Source: Shewanella putrefaciens (GTDB lineage: Bacteria > Pseudomonadota > Gammaproteobacteria > Enterobacterales > Shewanellaceae). Taken from it: a DNA stretch of 64,000 nt. Position numbers and translations under genes: made by a program. Shown piece after piece: positions 25,885 through 33,981 of this stretch (position 1 is its first letter; every line of letters begins with the position of its first letter). The notes below the pieces were generated by a model that saw only the letters and a list, made by a program, of their open reading frames with translations, was not told the origin of the DNA and made no database searches. Where the stretch lies: the NCBI RefSeq assembly GCF_016406305.1, contig NZ_CP066369.1, forward strand, positions 1,692,501 through 1,756,500, in the 5' to 3' direction.

Positions 25885-28494
25885 ATGCATAAGAATAGCT
25901 TATTGGCTAAGTCAGTACGTTTTGCGTTGATTAGTGGTGTTACCGCCGCAACATTAAGCGTACCTGTTACTTTTGCTGCTGAAGAAGAAGGCGCGAAAGT
26001 TGAACGTATCGAAGTTACTGGTTCACGTATTAAACGTAGTGATCTAGAAGGTGCTTCGCCTGTAACATCTATAACAACAGAAGACATGAAAGTTGAAGGT
26101 AACTTTACCGTTGCGGACGCACTCCGTAACAGTAACCTAAACTCTTTCGGTTCATTCTCTGAGCGTTCTGGTAGCTCAGCACAGTCACAAGCGACTATCG
26201 ATTTACGTGGTGCAGGTTCATCACGTACTTTAGTGCTGATTGATGGCAAACGTTTCCCTGGTTCACCAACTCTGGGTGGCAGTTCTGCTAACTTGAACGC
26301 TATTCCAATGGCGGCCGTTGAGCGTATCGACATTCTTACCGATGGTGCATCATCAACCTACGGTTCAGATGCGATTGCGGGTGTGGTTAACATCATCATG
26401 AAGAAAAACTATCAAGGCATTGAATTTAATGCTGGTGGTGGTTCTCGTGAACAAGACGGTGGCTTAACAAGCAAAGAATTCTCTGTCGTTGCTGGTTACC
26501 AAATGGACAAAGGGAATATCACATTCTCATTCGATCACCAAGACCGTAAAGGTATTTCTGATGCGGACCGTGATTATACTGCGCCTAGCATGAATGATGC
26601 TAACGGTGATGGCATTATTCAGGCGTACACAGAGACCATCGGTTGGAGTATCTATGGTGCTACAGTAGCAGCCCCTGATTTCTCTTCTGCACAAGCTTCT
26701 CCACTATGTGACGATTTAGCCGCCCAATATGGTTCAAATGTGTTCAAAGAAGTAGCTGCCGATGATGACTGGGGTCCAGGTTCAACTTACTGTATGTATG
26801 CCCACGCTAACGTCTCTTACAACAAAGCCTCTACTGACCGTAACACTGTCTATGTAGATGCGAACTATGAAGTGGCCGAAGATGTTGAATGGTTCGGTCG
26901 CACTATGGTGACACAGAACAACTCCTTTGGCCGTTATGCGCCTCCAGCTGCCCCATGGAACAACATGGCAGCCGATAACCCACATAACCCATTTGGTGAA
27001 GAAACAACAGGTTACTGGCGTTGGGCGGGTATCGGTACTCGTGATGGTAACGTAGACGATTATAACCAAGATTATTTAACGGGTTTACGTGGAACTATCG
27101 CATCATTAAATGATGCATCGTGGGAAGTTTACTATCACTACAATAAAGCCGATAACAAATCCATTGGTGAATACTATTTAAGTTATGCTGGCCTTGCTTA
27201 TAATGAGGCAAACGGTATCGATTTAGGGTCTGAAGAAGGTATCGCAAATATGAAAGCGACTACTTTGACTCAGGATCGTTCTGTATTTAACCAGTGGTAC
27301 GCCGGTATCGGTTTCGATGCTTTTGAACTGCCAGGTGGTGCTGTGGCGCACTATGTTGGTGCCGAATACTTCGAGCAAGATTACTCATCAGTATATGATG
27401 CACAATCTGAAGCAGGCTTAATTGGTGGTAGTGCGGGTAACTCTGCGGGCGGTAGCCGTGATGTTAAAGCGGTATTCTACGAAGCAGTATTGCCAGTAAT
27501 TGATAACGTAGAGCTAAACTTAGCGGCTCGTTATGACGATTACAGTGACTTTGGTGGCGAGCTTTCTCCTAAAGCATCTGTTCGTTGGCAAGCTCTGGAT
27601 AGCCTTGTAGTACGTGCTTCATACTCAGAGGCTTTCCGTGCTCCTTCGTTAGACCAATTGTATGCTGCGACTTCATTTAGTGCTGAATCAGCTCGTGACA
27701 TTCCATACTGTACTAGCCAAGGCATTGCTGATGACAAGTGCCCAAGCAGACAGATCGATACTTACTATTCTGCTAACCAGAACCTAGAGCCAGAAACTTC
27801 TGACTATATTAACTTAGGTGTGGCTTGGGATATTATTGATAACGTTGGACTGAAAGTTGATTACTTCGACTTAACTGTTGATAACGTTATCAGTTCTCGT
27901 ACTACTGAGTCAGTACTTAAGGGTATTGATGATGGTACTATCTCAGCTGACCAAACATTCTATGTTGTTCGTGCTCCAAATGGTGCCGATGGTTCATTAG
28001 GTAAAGCACTGGAAGTGGGTACTGGCTACGCTAACGGTGATACATTTGAAATTGAAGGTATCGACGTAACAATCGATGCCAACATGGAAACTGGTATCGG
28101 TGAGTTTGGCCTTGTGTGGAGCAACAGCTTCATTCTGAGCTATGTTACTGAAGATACCGCAGGTGTGTCAGAAGATATCGCAGGATGGGCAGGTAGCCCA
28201 GACTACAAGTCTGTCTTCACAACGACTTACTCTTTCGGTGATAGCGTGTTAGCGTGGAACATGAACTACACAAGCTCAACTTATGAGTCTGGTACTTCTG
28301 GTAGCTTGGATTCATGGTTAATTCACAACATCAGCTATAGCTATGACCTAGGTAACTACGGTAAAGTTATGTTAGGTATCAACAACCTGACTGATGAAGA
28401 TCCAGTTCTAAGCTCTTCTGGTGTGTATGAGAACGCTGACCTGTATAACAACTATGGTCGTGAATATCGTGCAAACTACACAATCAAGTTCTAA
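25885..28494 (+). CDS. TonB-dependent outer-membrane receptor
   Basis: 869 residues. A long signal peptide ends near VTFAA, then an acidic start and a TonB-box-like VERIEVTGSRIKRSD. The plug domain includes VADALRNSNLNSFGSFSERSG, TIDLRGAGSSRTLVLIDGKR and ERIDILTDGASSTYGSDAIAGVVNIIMKK. A 22-strand barrel follows and ends with the aromatic strand YRANYTIKF. The plug is of the type often found in receptors for peptides, glycans or other non-siderophore ligands; the ligand is unknown. Genes for a dedicated TonB system start 1.8 kb downstream. Confidence 0.92.
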   Translation: MHKNSLLAKSVRFALISGVTAATLSVPVTFAAEEEGAKVERIEVTGSRIKRSDLEGASPVTSITTEDMKVEGNFTVADALRNSNLNSFGSFSERSGSSAQSQATIDLRGAGSSRTLVLIDGKRFPGSPTLGGSSANLNAIPMAAVERIDILTDGASSTYGSDAIAGVVNIIMKKNYQGIEFNAGGGSREQDGGLTSKEFSVVAGYQMDKGNITFSFDHQDRKGISDADRDYTAPSMNDANGDGIIQAYTETIGWSIYGATVAAPDFSSAQASPLCDDLAAQYGSNVFKEVAADDDWGPGSTYCMYAHANVSYNKASTDRNTVYVDANYEVAEDVEWFGRTMVTQNNSFGRYAPPAAPWNNMAADNPHNPFGEETTGYWRWAGIGTRDGNVDDYNQDYLTGLRGTIASLNDASWEVYYHYNKADNKSIGEYYLSYAGLAYNEANGIDLGSEEGIANMKATTLTQDRSVFNQWYAGIGFDAFELPGGAVAHYVGAEYFEQDYSSVYDAQSEAGLIGGSAGNSAGGSRDVKAVFYEAVLPVIDNVELNLAARYDDYSDFGGELSPKASVRWQALDSLVVRASYSEAFRAPSLDQLYAATSFSAESARDIPYCTSQGIADDKCPSRQIDTYYSANQNLEPETSDYINLGVAWDIIDNVGLKVDYFDLTVDNVISSRTTESVLKGIDDGTISADQTFYVVRAPNGADGSLGKALEVGTGYANGDTFEIEGIDVTIDANMETGIGEFGLVWSNSFILSYVTEDTAGVSEDIAGWAGSPDYKSVFTTTYSFGDSVLAWNMNYTSSTYESGTSGSLDSWLIHNISYSYDLGNYGKVMLGINNLTDEDPVLSSSGVYENADLYNNYGREYRANYTIKF

Positions 28495-28510
28495 TTTGAT
28501 TGCGGTTTAA

Positions 28511-28543
28511 TAAAAAGGCCAGTTCTTTGAACTGGCCTTTTTG
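28511..28543 (+). terminator. Terminator of the TonB-dependent receptor gene
   Basis: AAAAAGGCCAGTTC / GAACTGGCCTTTTT hairpin with a T-run, separating the receptor from the methyltransferase gene. Confidence 0.9.
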
Positions 28544-28628
28544 TATTTGAAGCTAACGAAACTATTTAGTTATTCTTACTTGTAAGTGTACATAATTTGC
28601 TATGTAGCATAAGTTGAATTATCACGGG

Positions 28629-28647
28629 TAACCTATAAGATAGGTTA
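28629..28647. repeat. Perfect palindrome upstream of the methyltransferase gene
   Basis: TAACCTAT-AAG-ATAGGTTA has perfect 8-base arms with a 3-base centre, 51 bases before the ATG. It fits a dimeric operator or a short leader hairpin. Confidence 0.6.
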
Positions 28648-28698
28648 TTAGGCGAAAAAGTTATTTCATATCTAAATTTAACAAAGGATTAGCTGTAA

Positions 28699-29655
28699 AT
28701 GAGCAAGCATTGGAGTGAGTATTGGAAATTAGGGCACTTAACTTCTTTTGGTGCCGATTTTCAAGGAAATTACACTGGATTACTGAAAGCGCGTTGGTCT
28801 AATGTTTTTAGTGGTTTCCCATCAAAATTCAATGTGTTAGATGTTGCTACCGGGAATGGTGCTTTGCCTCTTTTAGTCCAAGATTATTTTAGTCAGTCTG
28901 ATATAAAAGGCGTGGTTAAAGGAATTGACTATGCTGATATCAACACACTTCCACTTGCCGATTCACATTATAATAAAAACATACGTATAGAATTAATTGG
29001 GAATACGCCTGCAGAAAAACTTCCTTTCAGAAACGGTGAATTTAATGCCGTTATTTCCCAGTTTGGTATTGAGTACTCAAATTTAGAACTTTCTCTAGCA
29101 GAGGTTGAAAGGGTCTTAGCATCGGATGGCGTATTTCATGGAATAATGCACCATAGGGAGTCTGTCATAATAAAATATAACCATAAGTTGTTGGACTTTA
29201 TACTTAGAGAAGAACTGGATAAAGTGATTGAACGCCTAAATTGTCTAGCGACAGATATGGGGGTCGTACTGGATAAGCAAGATTTAGCTCGAATTAAGTC
29301 ATGTGAAAAATGTGAAGAAAGTCGTTTGGAAATTAATGGTTTACTGTCAAAGTTGGCCGCCTGTGATGAGCTGTCCTTACGGGAGAGTGAGTTTCTAAAT
29401 TATGTGAATAATTTTTTTAAAAGCGGCTTGTATTGGGATGTCGATAAAAAACTCGAATATCTTGATTTTGTGGGTGTGCAATTAAGGGTTTACAGAACTC
29501 GATTGACAGAGTTAGTTGCAGCGTCAATGTCTGCAGAACGCATATCAACACTGAAAGAAAATTTACAACAAAGGAATATCAAAAAATTTGAAGCAAGTGA
29601 GATAAGAGATGATAACAATAATGTGTTGGCATGGTATGTGTTTTTTCAGAAATAA
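28699..29655 (+). CDS. Class I SAM-dependent methyltransferase, target unknown
   Basis: 318 residues. The N-terminal half is a Methyltransf_11-type Rossmann domain: motif I VLDVATGNGALPLL (SAM binding), an acidic GIDYADINTLP after strand 2, LPFRNGEFNAVISQFGIEYSN (motif IV region) and AEVERVLASDGVFHGIMHH (post-motif). The C-terminal 160 residues are helical and carry no motif I know. Base composition is more AT-rich than in most genes around it. It lies between a TonB-dependent receptor and a TonB2 operon and may act on a ligand taken up by that system, but nothing in the sequence shows this. Confidence 0.8.
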   Translation: MSKHWSEYWKLGHLTSFGADFQGNYTGLLKARWSNVFSGFPSKFNVLDVATGNGALPLLVQDYFSQSDIKGVVKGIDYADINTLPLADSHYNKNIRIELIGNTPAEKLPFRNGEFNAVISQFGIEYSNLELSLAEVERVLASDGVFHGIMHHRESVIIKYNHKLLDFILREELDKVIERLNCLATDMGVVLDKQDLARIKSCEKCEESRLEINGLLSKLAACDELSLRESEFLNYVNNFFKSGLYWDVDKKLEYLDFVGVQLRVYRTRLTELVAASMSAERISTLKENLQQRNIKKFEASEIRDDNNNVLAWYVFFQK

Positions 29656-30080
29656 ATAGCTAAATTAGCATCTATAATGTGTTGCTATATAAATAGCCGT
29701 TTCGAATTCTAGATCACTCTATGGGCGAGCAGTGTATCTCGCACCCTGGAGGCGAACGGAAACGATATGTTGTATGAATCAAACCAGTTCCGCATTTTTT
29801 AACAAAATTGGTTGGTTGTTGGTTTGTTAGCAAAGTGCACTAACGTAAGGATATTTTAGTAAGTTAGTGCCCAGTTGTTTAATGTTTGCTTATAGATGCC
29901 GAGATTTACTATAGACAGCTAATTTCTACTTTTTCTTCTAAATATCAATGCACTATTGGTGATTCGCGTCTCTTTGTTAAGATTTTAAGGACTGTGTAAA
30001 CCGTCTTTCGTGTAAAAAAGCCCCTTCCGTAAAGATTTTTATCGCTAACGCTCCTTTACACTAGTTTTTACGTATTCCGA

Positions 30081-30100
30081 ATGTTGACACAGGTCAACAT
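30081..30100 (+). promoter_or_regulatory. Perfect palindrome overlapping a candidate -35 element of the TonB2 operon
   Basis: ATGTTGAC-ACAG-GTCAACAT is a perfect inverted repeat with 8-base arms. It contains TTGACA (30084-30089), a consensus -35 hexamer, and AATGAT lies 18 bases downstream as a possible -10. A protein bound here would block the promoter. The regulator is unknown. Confidence 0.55.
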
Positions 30101-30123
30101 TTTGTGAAATGATGCCAGCGGGT

Positions 30124-30143
30124 CTATGCCTGCAGAGGCATAG
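30124..30143 (+). repeat. Second perfect palindrome / leader hairpin of the TonB2 operon
   Basis: CTATGCCT-GCAG-AGGCATAG has 8-base arms and a 4-base loop. It would form a stable stem-loop near the 5' end of a transcript from the promoter just upstream, and may stabilise or regulate the mRNA. Confidence 0.6.
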
Positions 30144-30276
30144 GAAAGGGAAGAAAAAACTAAGAATCACAAGAGAAAGACGAACTTACAGTATTTATGG
30201 CCTGACGCATTTGTTGCTGAGGGAGATGTTGCTGGTAAGTTAAACCTTTTTATTCACTTCAAATTGGTTGGGAACT

Positions 30277-31059
30277 ATGTCCAAGGTAAGCAATAGAACA
30301 AAAATCGCTACTGCACTTGTTGGCGTGCTGGCATTAGCGAGCAGCAACTTCGTGGTTGCAGATCCTCTTACCGACGTGCAAAAAGCGGATAGTTTAATCC
30401 ACGCTGATGCCGCTGCGTCGCAAAAGAATGTTGATAAGTATTTCGATCAAGCACAAGACATGCTTTTTGAGTATGGCTCTGTGGCTGATGAACGCGAGTC
30501 ACTGAAGTCATATAACGACTATGTTGCTAGCTTAGTTGCTGATCAACAAAAGACAATGGACTCGATTCAAAACGATATTAACGGCGTTGATAAATTACGT
30601 CAGGGCGTAGTGCCTTTAATGTTTAAAATGGTTGAGTCATTAGAGCAATTTGTTCAATTAGATTTACCATTTAACTCTGAAGTACGTGCTAACCGTGTTA
30701 AAGAGTTGAAGACTCTTCTAAATACGGCTGAAGTAACTTTAGCTGAAAAATACCGCTTAATCCTTGATGCGTATAGCATTGAGCGTGAATATGGTAGTGC
30801 TGTTGCAGTAAACCAAGGCAAATTAGACCTCGACGGTAAAGAAGTGTTAGTTGACTTCTTTAACTTAGGTCGCGTTGCTCTTTATGCACAGAGCTTAGAT
30901 CAAAAGACTGGCTGGATTTATAACTCTCAAACTAAGTCTTGGGATAAGTTAGAAGATAGCTACCTGCGTGAACTGACAAAAGGTATCCGCATTGCCCGTA
31001 AACAAGGCGCTCTAGATCTATTCGCGTTACCAATTCCTGCTGCGGAGACTGCACAATAA
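30277..31059 (+). CDS. DUF3450 family periplasmic coiled-coil protein of the TonB2 operon
   Basis: 260 residues from the ATG at 30277; a TTG three codons upstream is less likely. A signal peptide (IATALVGVLALASSNFVVA) precedes a long helical, coiled-coil region and a small C-terminal domain typical of DUF3450 (DGKEVLVDFFNLGRVALYAQSLDQKTGWIYN). The family is found almost only next to TtpC-type ExbB genes and is thought to be a periplasmic accessory of that TonB system. Its stop overlaps the next ATG (TAATG). Confidence 0.88.
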   Translation: MSKVSNRTKIATALVGVLALASSNFVVADPLTDVQKADSLIHADAAASQKNVDKYFDQAQDMLFEYGSVADERESLKSYNDYVASLVADQQKTMDSIQNDINGVDKLRQGVVPLMFKMVESLEQFVQLDLPFNSEVRANRVKELKTLLNTAEVTLAEKYRLILDAYSIEREYGSAVAVNQGKLDLDGKEVLVDFFNLGRVALYAQSLDQKTGWIYNSQTKSWDKLEDSYLRELTKGIRIARKQGALDLFALPIPAAETAQ

Positions 31060-32414
31060 TGAAGAAGTTAATTACTACAGCTGTATTAGCTGCAAGTTTC
31101 TCTTTAACTGCTGGTATGGTAAGTGCAGCTGATGCACCTAAGACCATCGATCAACTATTGCAGCAAGTTAAAGTTGACCGTGCTGCTGAAGGCAAAGTGA
31201 ATAGCAAGCGTGAGCAAGAATTCCAAGCAGAACGTGGCGATAAAGCTGCGCTGTTAAAACGCGAGAAAGATGCTCTAGCTGCTGAAAAACAACGCGGTAA
31301 AGATTTGAACCAAGCGTTTTTAGATAACGAGCGTAAAATCGCTCAGTTAGAAGAAGATCTGAAAACCGCTCAAGGTGACTTGGGTGAAATGTTTGGTGTA
31401 GTTAAAGGTGAAGCCGGTGATTTCGCTGGTAAACTGTCTAGCTCAAACATCAGTGCTCAGTATCCAAATCGTGACAAGTTTGTTGCCGATTTAGGCGCTC
31501 GTAAGCAATTACCTAAGATTGAAGAATTAGAACAATTCTGGCAAGAGCAGCTGTTTGAAATGGCGCAATCTGGCAAAGTTGTTAAATTCGAAGGTTCTGT
31601 TACTGGTATCGATGGTAGCGTTAAAACAACGACTATTCACCGTATCGGTGCTTACAACTTAACTGCCGACGGTAAATATGTTGTTTACAACCCTGAATTA
31701 GGTTTAATTCAAGAGTTATCACAACAACCAGAAGGCTACCAAGTTAGTGCGGTTGGCAAGTGGGAACAAACTACGTCAGGTACTGCACCTTTCTATATTG
31801 ACCCTGCGCGTGGCGTACTGTTAAACATCTTCACTAACAAAGCGAGCTTTGAAGACCGTTTAGAAGCTGGTGGTTCTATCGGTTACATCATTATTGCTCT
31901 GTTAGCTTTAGGTCTGTTGATCTCTATTGAACGCTTAGTCACTATGACTATCATCGGTTCTCGTGTGAATAGCCAACGTAAGAATATTGATAACCCAGGT
32001 AACAATGCCTTAGGCCGTATCCTGAAAGTATATCAAGAGAACAAAGACGTTGATGTTGAAACATTAGAGTTGAAACTAGACGAAGCGATTCTGAAAGAAA
32101 CGCCTGCTTTAGAGTCTCGCATTTCAATCATCAAAGTACTGGCCGCTATCGCACCTATGATGGGTCTGTTAGGTACAGTAACCGGTATGATTGCAACCTT
32201 CCAAAGTATTCAATTGTTCGGTACTGGCGATCCAAAACTGATGGCTGGCGGTATCTCTATGGCGTTGATCACGACTGTCCAAGGTCTGGTTGCGGCACTG
32301 CCTCTGATGTTAATGCATGCAGTTGTTGTTGCGCGTAGCAAATCAATCGTACAAGTTCTGGAAGAGCAAAGTGCTGGTATCATTGCAGCGCACGCTGAGA
32401 AGAGGGCTAACTAA
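31059..32414 (+). CDS. exbB: TtpC-like ExbB1: periplasmic coiled coil fused to a MotA/TolQ/ExbB proton channel
   Basis: 451 residues. A signal peptide (AVLAASFSLTAGMVSAA) and a periplasmic coiled coil (about residues 30-115) precede a small domain, then the MotA/TolQ/ExbB channel at about residues 270-450. The channel has helices GYIIIALLALGLLISIERL, APMMGLLGTVTGMIATF and ISMALITTVQGLVAALPLMLMHAVVV. This layout matches TtpC, the extra component needed by TonB2 systems in Vibrio. It overlaps both neighbouring genes by one base (TAATG). Confidence 0.9.
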   Translation: MKKLITTAVLAASFSLTAGMVSAADAPKTIDQLLQQVKVDRAAEGKVNSKREQEFQAERGDKAALLKREKDALAAEKQRGKDLNQAFLDNERKIAQLEEDLKTAQGDLGEMFGVVKGEAGDFAGKLSSSNISAQYPNRDKFVADLGARKQLPKIEELEQFWQEQLFEMAQSGKVVKFEGSVTGIDGSVKTTTIHRIGAYNLTADGKYVVYNPELGLIQELSQQPEGYQVSAVGKWEQTTSGTAPFYIDPARGVLLNIFTNKASFEDRLEAGGSIGYIIIALLALGLLISIERLVTMTIIGSRVNSQRKNIDNPGNNALGRILKVYQENKDVDVETLELKLDEAILKETPALESRISIIKVLAAIAPMMGLLGTVTGMIATFQSIQLFGTGDPKLMAGGISMALITTVQGLVAALPLMLMHAVVVARSKSIVQVLEEQSAGIIAAHAEKRAN

Positions 32415-32941
32415 TGATGCTATACCTGATGGACATTTGGGATTCCGTCAGGGGCTTCATGGCCTCCGGAGGCGACGTCCTCTGGTTAGTAGCGTTTGTG
32501 CTGTTCTTAATGTGGGTATTGATGCTTGAGCGTTACTGGTATCTAAATTGGATATCACCAAAGCAACATCAAGCAATCATAGCTGCATGGGATGCTAGAG
32601 AGGAAACAACCTCTTGGTATGCACACCGTATCCGTGAAGCTTGGCTGTCCCAAGCGAAGCAAGATTTGAATGCACGTATGCTGGTCATTAAAACCTTAGT
32701 AGCGATTTGTCCTATGATAGGTTTGTTAGGTACTGTTACCGGTATGATTTCAGTGTTCGATGTGATGGCAGTTCAGGGGACGAGTAATGCTCGTTTGATG
32801 GCGGCTGGTATTTCAATGGCAACAATGCCCACAATGGCGGGAATGGTTGCCGCATTATCGGGAGTATTTTTCAGTACTCGCCTTGATGCAAAAATGAAAA
32901 TCAGTTTAGAAAAGCTAAAAGACAGCATGCCGCACCACTAG
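32414..32941 (+). CDS. exbB: ExbB2 proton channel protein (MotA/TolQ/ExbB family)
   Basis: A 175-residue short ExbB with three membrane helices: VLWLVAFVLFLMWVLMLERY, LVAICPMIGLLGTVTGMISVF and ISMATMPTMAGMVAALSGVFF. With ExbD it forms the proton-driven motor that energises TonB. It starts at an ATG that overlaps the previous stop; a second ATG follows directly. This second ExbB beside a TtpC-like protein is the signature of a TonB2 system. Confidence 0.92.
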   Translation: MMLYLMDIWDSVRGFMASGGDVLWLVAFVLFLMWVLMLERYWYLNWISPKQHQAIIAAWDAREETTSWYAHRIREAWLSQAKQDLNARMLVIKTLVAICPMIGLLGTVTGMISVFDVMAVQGTSNARLMAAGISMATMPTMAGMVAALSGVFFSTRLDAKMKISLEKLKDSMPHH

Positions 32942-32954
32942 AGAGAGATTGAAC

Positions 32955-33359
32955 ATGGCACGTAAAAAGCATTCCAGTGTAGATGAGGAAGCGCAAATTG
33001 ACATGACCCCGATGCTAGACATCGTGTTTATTATGTTGATCTTCTTCATTGTAACAACGTCATTTGTGAAACCATCTGGTTTGGACTATAACAAACCAAA
33101 AGCTTCACAAGCGACTTCAAAGCCTTCGGCTAACATCTTTATCGGCGTCAGTAAAACGGGCGTGATCATGATGGAAAACCGTCAGGTTGATATCGAGCGT
33201 GTAACTGCAAACGTTGAGCGTATGTTAGCTGAAGCCCCAGAAGCCGCTGTGCTTATTCAGGCTGATAAAGATACGCAACACGGCTTAGTAGTAAAAGTAC
33301 TAGACCAAGTCAAAGCGGCTGGTATAGATAAGATTTCGGTATCTGCGGGGAACGATTAA
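32955..33359 (+). CDS. exbD: ExbD2 proton channel protein
   Basis: 134 residues from the ATG at 32955, with GAGAGAGAT as ribosome binding site. A short cytoplasmic tail is followed by DMTPMLDIVFIMLIFFIVTT, whose Asp22 at the membrane edge is the proton-carrying residue of ExbD/TolR. The periplasmic domain follows (MMENRQVDIERV, AAVLIQADKDTQHGLVVKVLD). It works with ExbB2 in the inner membrane. One base separates it from tonB2. Confidence 0.93.
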   Translation: MARKKHSSVDEEAQIDMTPMLDIVFIMLIFFIVTTSFVKPSGLDYNKPKASQATSKPSANIFIGVSKTGVIMMENRQVDIERVTANVERMLAEAPEAAVLIQADKDTQHGLVVKVLDQVKAAGIDKISVSAGND

Positions 33360-33360
33360 T

Positions 33361-33981
33361 ATGCTAAGAGCACTAGTATCAATCATTATTGGTGCTGCTG
33401 TGACTTTTGGTCTGTTCGCTTTTATGGCGTTCTTGGTCGGTGGAGGTGCGCAGCGCGCAGATACATCGGCTGAGACCCCTGTAATTGAAATCACTATGGA
33501 TAGACAGGATTCAAAAGCACAGAATAAGCCAAGGGTAGTGCCTAAGCCGCCACCACCACCAGAGCAGCCTCAGAAGCCTGAAGCTACACCACCGGATACA
33601 TCGTCAAATATTGATACGTCTATGTCGTTCAATATGGGTGGTGTTGAAGCGGGCGGTCCTAGCACAGGTTTCAAATTGGGTAATATGATGACTCGTGACG
33701 GTGATGCGACACCTATCGTCCGTATTGAGCCTCAATACCCAATAGCAGCAGCTCGTGATGGTAAGGAAGGTTGGGTGCAATTGCGCTTTACGATTAACGA
33801 GTTGGGTGGTGTTGATGACGTTGAAGTTATCCAAGCCGAGCCTAAGCGTTTATTCGATAAAGAAGCGATTCGAGCACTAAAAAAGTGGAAATATAAGCCT
33901 AAGATTGTTGATGGCAAGCCACTTAAGCAACCCGGTATGACAGTGCAACTTGACTTCACTTTAGATAAAGGAGGCAACTAA
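33361..33981 (+). CDS. tonB: TonB2 energy transducer
   Basis: 206 residues. An N-terminal membrane anchor (IIIGAAVTFGLFAFMAFLVGG) is followed by a short Pro-rich linker (VVPKPPPPPEQPQKPE) and the TonB C-terminal domain (EPQYPIAAARDGKEGWVQLRF, EAIRALKKWKYKP). It spans the periplasm and pulls on TonB boxes of receptors, most simply the large receptor encoded upstream. The linker is short compared with TonB1. Its stop overlaps the next gene (TAATG). Confidence 0.93.
   Translation: MLRALVSIIIGAAVTFGLFAFMAFLVGGGAQRADTSAETPVIEITMDRQDSKAQNKPRVVPKPPPPPEQPQKPEATPPDTSSNIDTSMSFNMGGVEAGGPSTGFKLGNMMTRDGDATPIVRIEPQYPIAAARDGKEGWVQLRFTINELGGVDDVEVIQAEPKRLFDKEAIRALKKWKYKPKIVDGKPLKQPGMTVQLDFTLDKGGN

Larger units (their letters stand above)
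29656..30276. other. Long leader region of the TonB2 operon
   Basis: About 620 bases with no credible gene. Contents: an 8-base stem GCACTAAC (29837-29844) / GTTAGTGC (29863-29870); a candidate promoter with two perfect 20-base palindromes (listed separately); and a weakly purine-rich stretch before the DUF3450 ATG. No Fur-type site is evident. Confidence 0.6.

Noticed and set aside
25677-26333. 218-residue open frame on the minus strand opposite the start of the TonB-dependent receptor
   Set aside because: The plus-strand receptor has a clear signal peptide and plug motifs here, and the antisense protein is low-complexity with no recognisable domain.
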